A stretch of 64,000 nucleotides of DNA from Flavobacterium palustre. GTDB lineage: Bacteria > Bacteroidota > Bacteroidia > Flavobacteriales > Flavobacteriaceae. Below the pieces are notes generated by a model that saw only the letters and a program-made list of their open reading frames with translations, did no database searches and was not told where the DNA came from. The DNA lies in the NCBI RefSeq assembly GCF_014639535.1, contig NZ_BMGA01000010.1, forward strand, positions 1-64,000, given 5' to 3'. Below are positions 26,018 to 34,500 of this stretch, one piece after another. Made by a program: the position numbers and the translations under genes. Within the stretch, counting starts at the first letter, position 1; the number at the start of each line of letters is the position of its first letter.

Positions 26018-27265
26018 ATGAAAGTAAAAACCACCTTGCATTTTTATGCAAAATCAACAAAGAGTAATTCAGCAGGGTTATTTCCAATTTATGTTAGGCT
26101 GACAGTAGACGGAAAAAGATTAGAGTATAGTACAAAAAAATTCATTGATCCAACCAAATGGTCGTCAAGTACCAGCAGAATGAAGGGCAATTCAGAAGAA
26201 GCACGTTCAATAAATAGCATACTTGATTTTGTAAAAAATAAAATCAATGAAATACAATATGAACTATTAAAAGATGGTATTTCCTTTACTATTGAAGAAT
26301 TTAAAAAAAGATTACTTGGTACTTCAGAAAGAACCAGGACACTTATCCCCATCTTCCAGGATCATAATAATAAAATAAAAGCACTTATCGGAAAAGAATA
26401 TGCTCCGGGAACTTTAGAACGCTATGAAACCTCTTTAAAGCACACCAAAGATTTTCTAATGTGGAAATACAATGTTTCGGATATTGAGATAGTAAAAATT
26501 GACCATGCCTTTATCACCGATTATGAATTCTATTTGAGAACTGTTCGTAATTGCTCCAATAATACAGCAGTAAAATACATTAAGAACTTCAATAAGATTA
26601 TCAAGATTTGTTTAGCCAATCACTGGATTGAGAAAAATCCTTTTGCTAATTATAAATCGAAAGTAAAAGAAGTAGAAAGAGTCTATCTTACCGAAAACGA
26701 AATCCAGGACATAATCAATAAAGATTTTGGAACCGACAGACTTTCATTAGTTCGAGATATCTTTATTTTTAGCTGTTTTACGGGACTTGCTTACATCGAC
26801 GTAAAGAATCTTACCAAATCACATATTAGCTTTGGTATCGACGGCGAAAAGTGGATATTTACCCACAGACAAAAAACAGAATCAGCTTCTAAAATCCCGA
26901 TACTTCCGGTAACCCAAATGATTATTGAAAAATACGAAAATCATCCGCAGGCAATTAATGAGGACCGCTTACTCCCTATTTTTAGCAACCAAAAAATGAA
27001 CGCCTATTTAAAAGAAATTGCGACAGTTTGTAATATCAAAAAAGAACTAACATTCCACATCGCCAGACATACTTTTGCTACTACAATCACACTAACAAAC
27101 GGAGTCCCTATTGAATCAGTTAGTAAAATGCTTGGTCATAAAAATTTACGAACTACCCAACACTACGCAAAAGTCCTGGATAAAAAAGTTGGAGAAGACA
27201 TGAAAATTCTAAAAGATATATTTTCAAATAAAGCTATTGGTATTAATCTAAAATCAGTTAACTAA
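26018..27265 (+). CDS. Tyrosine recombinase (IntDOT-like integrase) of island 1
   Basis: 415 residues from the ATG at 26018, which matches the start of the related integrase at 53927; an in-frame ATG at 25994 adds eight residues. Arm-binding domain at ~1-100, SAM-like core-binding domain at ~105-205 (YAPGTLERYETSLKHTKDFL), catalytic domain after 215. Catalytic residues visible are HIARHTFATT (His, Arg), LGHKNLRTTQHYAK (His and nucleophile Tyr), and a beta-hairpin Lys in RQKTESASK. The first catalytic arginine is not present in SCFTGLAYIDV, as in CTnDOT IntDOT. It should integrate the island into the adjacent tRNA-Ser. About 65-70% similar by eye to the second integrase. Confidence 0.95.
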   Translation: MKVKTTLHFYAKSTKSNSAGLFPIYVRLTVDGKRLEYSTKKFIDPTKWSSSTSRMKGNSEEARSINSILDFVKNKINEIQYELLKDGISFTIEEFKKRLLGTSERTRTLIPIFQDHNNKIKALIGKEYAPGTLERYETSLKHTKDFLMWKYNVSDIEIVKIDHAFITDYEFYLRTVRNCSNNTAVKYIKNFNKIIKICLANHWIEKNPFANYKSKVKEVERVYLTENEIQDIINKDFGTDRLSLVRDIFIFSCFTGLAYIDVKNLTKSHISFGIDGEKWIFTHRQKTESASKIPILPVTQMIIEKYENHPQAINEDRLLPIFSNQKMNAYLKEIATVCNIKKELTFHIARHTFATTITLTNGVPIESVSKMLGHKNLRTTQHYAKVLDKKVGEDMKILKDIFSNKAIGINLKSVN

Positions 27266-27441
27266 TAAATATTAAAATGTTAAATTATTTGTAAGATAAT
27301 TACAAATAAAACTCTAAATTGCGCAAGAATTTAATATCAAATAGCCACAATTGATATTAAATGATTAAAAATTCCAAAAACAAATTTCATCCTAATAAAA
27401 CGTGTATTAATATTTAAACAATAGGATTTTTAATACTCATT

Positions 27442-28935
27442 ATGAAAATATCATATTTACTTGAATGTTATGATGTAATCTTTCGTCAAACGATTTCCCC
27501 AATTACTAATTCAAACAAAACCATTTTTGAAGCACTTAGTAATAACGAAAATAATTCATATCGAATTTTTGAAATAGAAATCAATAAAAACAAAAACACT
27601 GATAATTTAAAAATTTGCCAAACATTTCACTCCTTACATCCTAAAGTTCAAGAATTAGAATTGAAATCAATATTTCATTTCAATGAATTTGTAGAATTTA
27701 TTCCAGTTTTAAAATCAATAATCGAATTTACCGGTGAAAATATTTTTATAGCAAAGCATCCTGAATGCACAAATAAATTTTATGTATATGAAAAATGTTC
27801 GATTAATGAAATACCAGTCATACAACGCAACTTATTTTATACACATCAAATTTTAAAAAATGAAAACCTCAACATTAAACGAGCTATAAAAGAACAAGTA
27901 TTTAATTATAAATCAAATTTAAAAATTGAACACTTTATTCATAAAATCCAGTTGTCTTTAGAATCTCAATTACATTTATTGATCAAACATATAGAACCTA
28001 AATCCAAAAAAGAACTATATGAATACTCTAATAATTATGATAAAATAGATTGTTTAAAATGTCAATTTTCCCATTTGGAAAAGCTGCTCATATTTCTTGA
28101 AAGAGAATACATAGATTATTTAAATGATAAATCGATGGTACCCTACCGAACGGTTTTAATTGATGAAGTTGAAATCGCTTCTAAAATAGAATTCGTCCGG
28201 AATTCTTTACTATCAATGGTTATCGATAAAGAGTTATTACAAATAATTTTCGAACCATTATTAAATCTGACTACTTTACATACTCACGAAAAAATTAGTT
28301 ATTACCAATACAATTACTCTAAAAAATATCTAATTGATATTGCGAAATTCATATATCAAAATCCAAACGGAATAACTCAATTAGAATGGTGCAATTGGCT
28401 GATAGAAATGCATGTCAATATGTTTAATTTTTTCGATTATATAACTTCTATTTTAAAAAATGAGTTTAATAATTGTGATACCGAAATGGAAAAGTTAAAC
28501 CTAATGTTCGATTATTTAAAAATCTACAACCAATCTAAAAACAAGCATTGCGTTTCATATAAAGAAAATCTCCCTTCTATTAAATTTCAAATTTATAACT
28601 GGCTCGAAGAAGAAATTGAATTCCTATCAAGAAAAACGGAACTCACCAAGAAAATAGAACATCGTGAGGAAAGCAACCATAATCATAATAAAATACACTT
28701 AGATCTTTCAGTTGCACAATTAGCCTATGTTCTTAATTTACTAATTAAAGCTGGATTAATAAAAAACAATAACCTCAAAGAAGTGCTTCAAGTAGCCACA
28801 GAAATTTTTAAAACTGACATGACAGAATCAATTTCTTTTGATAGTTTACGTTCTAAATTTTATAATGTAGAAACAAGTACTTCTGATGCAGTAAAATTAA
28901 AAATTGAAAACCTCTTAAATTTTACGAAGCTCTAA
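27442..28935 (+). CDS. Element-encoded protein of unknown function, RteC-like position and tail
   Basis: 497 residues, soluble, highly Lys/Asn/Ile-rich, with no recognised enzymatic motif. Most of it looks helical. The last ~75 residues (LDLSVAQLAYVLNLLIKAGL; FDSLRSKFYNVETSTSDAVK) match a C-terminal domain found in Bacteroidota mobile-element proteins. It sits directly after the integrase, the place taken by rteC in the neighbouring island, so a role in control of excision or transfer is plausible. Its 3' end overlaps the convergent small gene by 21 bp. Function inferred from position only. Confidence 0.6.
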   Translation: MKISYLLECYDVIFRQTISPITNSNKTIFEALSNNENNSYRIFEIEINKNKNTDNLKICQTFHSLHPKVQELELKSIFHFNEFVEFIPVLKSIIEFTGENIFIAKHPECTNKFYVYEKCSINEIPVIQRNLFYTHQILKNENLNIKRAIKEQVFNYKSNLKIEHFIHKIQLSLESQLHLLIKHIEPKSKKELYEYSNNYDKIDCLKCQFSHLEKLLIFLEREYIDYLNDKSMVPYRTVLIDEVEIASKIEFVRNSLLSMVIDKELLQIIFEPLLNLTTLHTHEKISYYQYNYSKKYLIDIAKFIYQNPNGITQLEWCNWLIEMHVNMFNFFDYITSILKNEFNNCDTEMEKLNLMFDYLKIYNQSKNKHCVSYKENLPSIKFQIYNWLEEEIEFLSRKTELTKKIEHREESNHNHNKIHLDLSVAQLAYVLNLLIKAGLIKNNNLKEVLQVATEIFKTDMTESISFDSLRSKFYNVETSTSDAVKLKIENLLNFTKL

Positions 28936-29085
28936 TATTTCCTTTAAAATTCGATACCCAAAGCCACGCATTTTTACTAAATCTTCATCTGAAATAGATA
29001 ATAATTCGGCTAACGTTTGAAGATTATTAAACTTCATAAAACTCAGCAATTCAGCACTTGGAGTAAAATCTTCATTTGTTCTCAT
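28915..29085 (-). CDS. Mini-protein resembling the RNA polymerase alpha C-terminal domain
   Basis: 56 residues from the ATG at 29085; in-frame codons upstream give a weakly hydrophobic extension that looks unlikely. The text LLSFMKFNNLQTLAELLSIS and DEDLVKMRGFGYRILKEILE follows the helix-hairpin-helix fold of alpha-CTD (compare LLRIRNFGKKSLDEI), including the phenylalanine-glycine turn that contacts UP-element DNA. A free-standing alpha-CTD could bind AT-rich DNA or interact with transcription activators. It is convergent with the preceding gene. Fold assignment is by pattern, and function is unknown. Confidence 0.55.
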   Translation of the reverse strand: MRTNEDFTPSAELLSFMKFNNLQTLAELLSISDEDLVKMRGFGYRILKEILELRKI

Positions 29086-29141
29086 AAAATAAATCGTTTT
29101 TACATAGTTATAAAAACAAGCTGCGTGGGACATCTGCTATC

Positions 29142-29257
29142 AGCCACAGAGGTACCGCCAAGCACCCACAGCACACGATTAACAGAGCCCACGCATTGCG
29201 TAGGCGAACAGTTAATTCGTGAGCTGTTATAGAATGTTTTGGCGGTTTTCTGTGGCT
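29142..29257. repeat. 116-bp imperfect inverted repeat (hairpin element)
   Basis: Outer arms AGCCACAGAGGTACCGCCAA and TTGGCGGTTTTCTGTGGCT. Inner pairings are CACACGATTAAC with GTTAATTCGTGAG, and GCCCACGCA with TGCGTAGGC. A single long cruciform in a gene-free gap, probably a dispersed repeat or MITE-like unit; no target duplication was identified. Confidence 0.65.
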
Positions 29258-29404
29258 CTACTTAACTTTCGCTATATGTATTGAGTTTTCACTCAATTAT
29301 TTTATTCTCGCACAAATTTAAACAAATACCCTTATTTCAAGTCATTTTGACAAAATATAAATTAAAATCTAATTATTTTTTTATGTTTTTAGTTTATTTT
29401 TCAG

Positions 29405-29418
29405 GGGGTTGTAACCCC
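29405..29418. promoter_or_regulatory. Palindrome upstream of the excisionase-like gene
   Basis: GGGGTT-GT-AACCCC, 68 bp before the HTH gene start at 29486. The inner motif GGGTTnnAACCC also occurs at 25921-25932 between the attachment site and the integrase, so one regulator may bind both. Confidence 0.45.
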
Positions 29419-29485
29419 TTTGTAACTGTTTTGGTGTATTCAAATGAACTCTATTTGCCATAATAAATTAATAAAATGTATAACT

Positions 29486-29773
29486 ATGGCTATCGAAGTA
29501 CTTACAAAAGAAGACCTGAATCAATTCAAAACAGAATTACTATCTGAATTCGCGCAGCTTTTAAATGCAAATCCCCAAAACAAACAGAAATGGCTCAAAT
29601 CAAAAGAAGTGCTGGAATTGTTAGCCATATCACCGGGAACTTTACAAAACCTCAGAATAAATGGTACACTGACCTTTACCAAAATTGGAGGAACTATTTA
29701 TTATGATCAGGATGATATCAATAAAATTCTGGAGCGAAATAAAAAAGCGGCCAAATTAACCCTCTTCAAATAA
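29486..29773 (+). CDS. Excisionase-like helix-turn-helix protein
   Basis: 95 residues from the ATG at 29486 (MAIEVLTKEDLNQFKTEL). The N-terminal half is a charged helix; the C-terminal half is the MerR/excisionase-type HTH: KWLKSKEVLELLAISPGTLQ and TLTFTKIGGTIYYDQDDINK. Such proteins in Bacteroidota elements act as recombination directionality factors or repressors. It opens a plus-strand operon with the wHTH protein and the ATPase. A homologous gene (56322-56624) sits at the same place in the neighbouring island, and both have a palindrome shortly upstream. Confidence 0.85.
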   Translation: MAIEVLTKEDLNQFKTELLSEFAQLLNANPQNKQKWLKSKEVLELLAISPGTLQNLRINGTLTFTKIGGTIYYDQDDINKILERNKKAAKLTLFK

Positions 29774-29797
29774 TGCATAACATTTAGTTGAATTACT

Positions 29798-30694
29798 ATG
29801 AACTATATCAAACACCTTTCGGGATTCTTTCAAAAAATCAGTTACGATACCGACCTAAATCCTACACACGTGAGTTTGTATATGGCATTATTTCAAACTT
29901 GGAATGTCAACCGTTTTCAAAATCCTATAAGCATTACCAGAAATGAAATGATGCGAATCAGTAAAATTTATTCCAAAGCAACATATCATAAATGCATTAA
30001 TGAACTACACGAAAAAGAGTACATAAAATACGAACCTTCCCATAATCCTTTCAAAGGCAGTTTAATCTACGTAAACAGCTTGGAAATAAGCCTGGAGCAA
30101 CCAAGCAAGAAAGAACAAAGAAGGTCAAAAAAAGAACAACCTATTGAACAAGTAGTGAACAAGTACAAGACAAGTACCTTACCAACTCCTAGACAAGCGC
30201 TGGTATCTTATATAAACAATACAAACAGTACAAACGCTTTAAATCTTGAAAACGAGAGCGCACAAGAAAAAAAATCAGATGGTGAAGATTTTGAAATTGA
30301 AAATTTGATACCAAGAGAAAAGAAGAAAAAAAAGTGGCGCGAAAAAAAAGAAAATTCAAAAAATGTCATCCCGAGCATGTCATCCCGAGCGTGTCATCCC
30401 GAGCGGAGTCGAGGGGCGAGGGACGAGGGACAAATCCCACCAAAATTCGATGATGTAAAACAATATTTCGTTTCACAAAATACCGAAGAAATCGAAGCCG
30501 AACGATTTTTTAATCATTTCCAGAGTAACGGTTGGTTAGTCGGCGGAAAATCCAAAATGTACAATTGGCAAGCTTCAGCCAATAATTGGATTTTAAACTT
30601 GCAAACCTTCAAGCCTCTCAAAATGGTAATATCAAATCCGATTCCGGGGAATTTAAAAACGTCAAACCAAAAAAAATACGATGAACCCTTATAG
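29798..30694 (+). CDS. Replication-protein-like winged-helix protein carrying a repeat insertion
   Basis: 298 residues. The N-terminal ~100 residues form a winged-helix domain (MNYIKHLSGFFQKISYDTDL; KATYHKCINELHEKEYIKYE) and the C-terminal ~70 residues a DnaT/DnaD-like segment (FDDVKQYFVSQNTEEIEAER; ASANNWILNL), the layout of phage and plasmid replication initiators or helicase loaders. The homologue in island 2 is 306 residues with the same ends. The variable linker here contains VIPSMSSRACHPERSRGARD, which is translated from three copies of the dispersed 14-bp repeat TGTCATCCCGAGCR, so an intergenic-type repeat has entered the gene in frame. The last codons overlap the ATPase gene by 14 bp. 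Confidence 0.75.
   Translation: MNYIKHLSGFFQKISYDTDLNPTHVSLYMALFQTWNVNRFQNPISITRNEMMRISKIYSKATYHKCINELHEKEYIKYEPSHNPFKGSLIYVNSLEISLEQPSKKEQRRSKKEQPIEQVVNKYKTSTLPTPRQALVSYINNTNSTNALNLENESAQEKKSDGEDFEIENLIPREKKKKKWREKKENSKNVIPSMSSRACHPERSRGARDEGQIPPKFDDVKQYFVSQNTEEIEAERFFNHFQSNGWLVGGKSKMYNWQASANNWILNLQTFKPLKMVISNPIPGNLKTSNQKKYDEPL
30364..30430. repeat. Bacteroidota TGTCATCCCGAGC repeats within a gene
   Basis: Three tandem copies of TGTCATCCCGAGC(A/G), the last extended to GGAGTCGAGGGG. The same family occurs between genes at 51709-51771, 52208-52230 and 57616-57690. Confidence 0.85.
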
Positions 30695-31337
30695 CGAAAT
30701 TCAAAAAACATTTGTAGTGAAAAATGGCATCAAAATGTACGACTTCGACAAATGCTTAGCGGCATTACAAATCATTGGACATTACCACTTTGGTAACCAA
30801 TTCAAAATTTACGAGGAAGACATCCCGGTTATCAGGAAACTAATTACCTATGCCATTCGAGATATAAATTCAACAACAAAATTAAATCTAAATCCCAACA
30901 AAGGAATCATATTGTCGGGGCCTGTTGGTTGTGGTAAAACTTCGTTAATGTATTTGCTGAATTATTTCTGTTCACATAACTACAGTTACAAAATAAAACC
31001 CTGTAGAGACATCGCCTTTGAATTTGCCGTTAAAGGATACGATGCCTTATTTCCTTTCACCAAAAAAGAATACAAGCAAATCAAACTAAACACCTATTGT
31101 TTTGATGACCTGGGAACCGAAAAACAAATCAAACATTTCGGCAACGAATGCAATGTAATGGCCGAAATTATCCTCAGCCGTTACGATTCATTCATCCACG
31201 AAAAAACACTAACACATGTGACCACTAACCTATCCGCTTCGGAACTCGAAGCGTGCTATGGTGACCGGGTACGGTCTCGGATGAGGCAGATGTTTAACCT
31301 TATAGCTTTTGACAGGGATACTAAAGACAAAAGATAA
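30681..31337 (+). CDS. DnaC-like AAA+ ATPase
   Basis: 218 residues. Walker A GPVGCGKTSL near residue 78, Walker B TYCFDDLGTE near 137, sensor region THVTTNLSASELEACYGDRV and a final arginine cluster RSRMRQMFNLIAFDRD. These are the features of DnaC/IstB-type helicase loaders and related plasmid replication ATPases. It overlaps the preceding wHTH gene by 14 bp and probably acts with it in loading a replicative helicase on the excised element. The island 2 homologue (57785-58429) is nearly the same length, with the Walker region strongly conserved. Confidence 0.85.
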   Translation: MNPYSEIQKTFVVKNGIKMYDFDKCLAALQIIGHYHFGNQFKIYEEDIPVIRKLITYAIRDINSTTKLNLNPNKGIILSGPVGCGKTSLMYLLNYFCSHNYSYKIKPCRDIAFEFAVKGYDALFPFTKKEYKQIKLNTYCFDDLGTEKQIKHFGNECNVMAEIILSRYDSFIHEKTLTHVTTNLSASELEACYGDRVRSRMRQMFNLIAFDRDTKDKR

Positions 31338-31547
31338 TTTAGTTTATTATTAGCAATCCACACTTCTACTAATTCAAAACCAATACTAATATCCATTATT
31401 TAAAAAACATTCTAAAATCAACCAAATCAATATGATTTTAATAAATTGTTACTGTCAATGTCTCAATAATGTCCTAATAAAACATTAAGTTTGAATCCTA
31501 AAAAAAGGAAATTAAAGAAATATAAAAACCTACATATTTACAATTAA

Positions 31548-34500
31548 ATGAGCTTCAATAAAATCCTAGAAAAATACCGTAAAATTTCATTTTCAGAAAA
31601 AGATAAAGGAGAACGTTTTGAACGTTTAATAAAAGCATATTTATTAACAGACCCTAAATATGCCAATCTATTTAAAAAAGTTTGGATGTGGAATGAATTT
31701 CCTTCAAAAGCTGATTTAGGTGGTAATGATACAGGTATTGATTTAGTAGCTTTGACAAATGACGGTGACTATTGGGCTATACAATGTAAATGTTATGCAG
31801 AAACTACAGTAATTGATAAAAAAGCAGTTGATACTTTCCTATCAACATCAAGTAGGTCTTTTAAAAATGAAGACTTACAAACCACTCATTTTTCACAATG
31901 TTTGTGGATTTCCACTTCAAATAATTGGTCTTCAAATGCCACAGAGTCTTTAAAAAACCAAAGACCTCCTGTTTCTCGTATAAATATTTATGATTTAGCA
32001 AATGCTCCTGTAGATTGGGAAAAATTAGAAAACAATATTACAGGCGAACTAGCCAGAACAAAAAAATATCCATTAAAGGAACATCAAAAAAATGCTTTAG
32101 AAAGTACCTACATTCATTTTAAAGAAAATGATAGAGGAAAATTAATAATGGCTTGTGGAACTGGAAAAACGTTTACCTCGTTGCGCATTGCTGAAAATGA
32201 AACTAAAGACAAAGGCTTAGTACTGTTTTTAGTACCTTCCATTGCATTGCTAGGACAAACCTTAAATGAATGGAGTGCTCAGGCAATGGTAAAAATAAAT
32301 CCAATTTGTATTTGTTCAGATCCTGAAATCACTAAAAAGAAAAAACAAGTCGATGATATAGATACAACTTCGGTTATCGATTTAGCATTACCAGCATCTA
32401 CAGATGTTCCAAATATTATTCATCAATTCAGAAGATTAAAAACTCATGCAAATGATGGAATGACTGTTGTGTTTTCAACATACCAGTCTATTGATGTAAT
32501 CTCAAAAGCTCAAAAAGAATTATCAAAAGTATATCCCGAATACAGTGAATTTGATTTAATTATTTGTGATGAAGCGCACAGAACAACTGGTGCTAAATTA
32601 TCTGGTCATGACGAATCAGCTTTCACAAAAGTTCATGATAATGATTTTTTAAAGTCAAAGAAAAGACTTTACATGACAGCAACACCTCGTTTATATGACA
32701 ATGAAACCAAAAGTAAAGCTGCTCAAGCAGATGCTATGCTTTGGTCAATGGACGATGTAAATGTTTATGGTGAAGAAATCTATCGTATTGGTTTCGGAGA
32801 AGCCGTGCAGAAAAAATTATTGACAGATTACAAAGTACTTATTCTCACATTAAGTGAAAATGATGTGCCTCCAGTAATTCAATCTATGATTGCAAATGCA
32901 GAAAGTGAAATAAAAGTAGATGATATGCCTAAATTAATTGGTTGTATCAATGCACTTTCAAAGCAAGTCCTTGGCGATGAGGGATTGGTAAAGTCATCAG
33001 ACCCTAATCCAATGCGTAGAGCGGTTGCCTTCTGTTCAACTATCGTGACTTCGCAAACTATTACAGATACATTTAATGATGTCTCTGATACTTATATTGA
33101 TTCATTACCAAAGGAATTCCGAGACAAAACAGTTTCCGTAGCGTCAAAACACATAGACGGTTCTATGTCGGCTACACAACGAAACGAATTATTAGGTTGG
33201 TTAAAAGACGAACCAAAAGATAATGAATGTCGTGTTTTAACAAACGTCAGATGCTTATCAGAGGGGGTTGATGTACCATCTCTCGATTCAGTTATGTTCT
33301 TATCAGCAAGAAACAGTCAAGTAGATGTTGTACAATCTGTCGGTCGTGTAATGCGTTTATCCGAAGGCAAACAATATGGTTATATTATAATTCCGGTTGT
33401 TGTACCTGCTAACGTTAGTGCAGAAGATGCCTTAAGTGACAACGAGAGATTCAAAGTAGTTTGGTCTGTTTTAAATGCATTACGTGCTCACGATGACCGA
33501 TTTAATGCTACTGTCAATAAAATTGAATTAAATAAAAAGAAACCTTCCAATATTTTAGTGGGAGGTTCAGGTATTGGATTTGATGAAAATGGAGACCCTT
33601 TTGTTAAAGATGGCTATGATGGTTCTACAGGTGAAATAATTGACGACCAACTACAAATTCATTTTGAAGAATTACAAAGCGCAGTATTTGCGCGTATGGT
33701 ATTAAAAGTTGGAGACCGTAGATATTGGGAACAATGGGCGCAATCTGTAGGAGAAATTGCAACACGTCAAAAAGAACGCATTTTAGAATTGATAAAAAAT
33801 TCACCTAAACACGAGAAAGAATTTGAAAATTTCTTAAAAGGTTTACGCAAAAATATCAATCCTTCTGTAGGTAAAGAAGAAGCGATTGATATGTTATCAC
33901 AGCACATCATTACAAAACCTGTATTTGATGCATTATTTGAAGGCTATTCTTTTGTTGAAAACAATCCAATGAGTCAATCCATGCAAAAGATGTTAGACTT
34001 ATTAGAAGAAGAGACAATAGAAGAAGATGTAAAGACATTAGAAAGCTTTTACGAATCTGTAAAAATGCGTGCTTCGGGTATTGATAATGCAGAAGGAAAG
34101 CAAAAGATTATTTTAGAATTATACGATAAGTTCTTTAAAACTGCTTTCCCTAAAATGGTGGAGCAGTTGGGAATTGTGTATACACCTACCGAAGTAGTAG
34201 ATTTTATTATCCATTCCGTTGCCGATGTATTGCAAAAAGAATTTAACCGTAATATCTCAGACGAAAACGTGCATATCTTAGACCCTTTTACAGGAACAGG
34301 TACTTTCATTACACGTTTAATGCAATCAGGTGTTATTCGTCCAGAAGATTTAGAACGCAAATACAAAAAAGAAATTCATGCTAATGAAATTGTTTTATTA
34401 GCCTATTACATTGCTTCAATAAATATAGAAAACGTATTTCATGACCTAACACCAGACCCTAATGACGGCATTGGTAAAGAAGTATATCATCCATTTGAAG

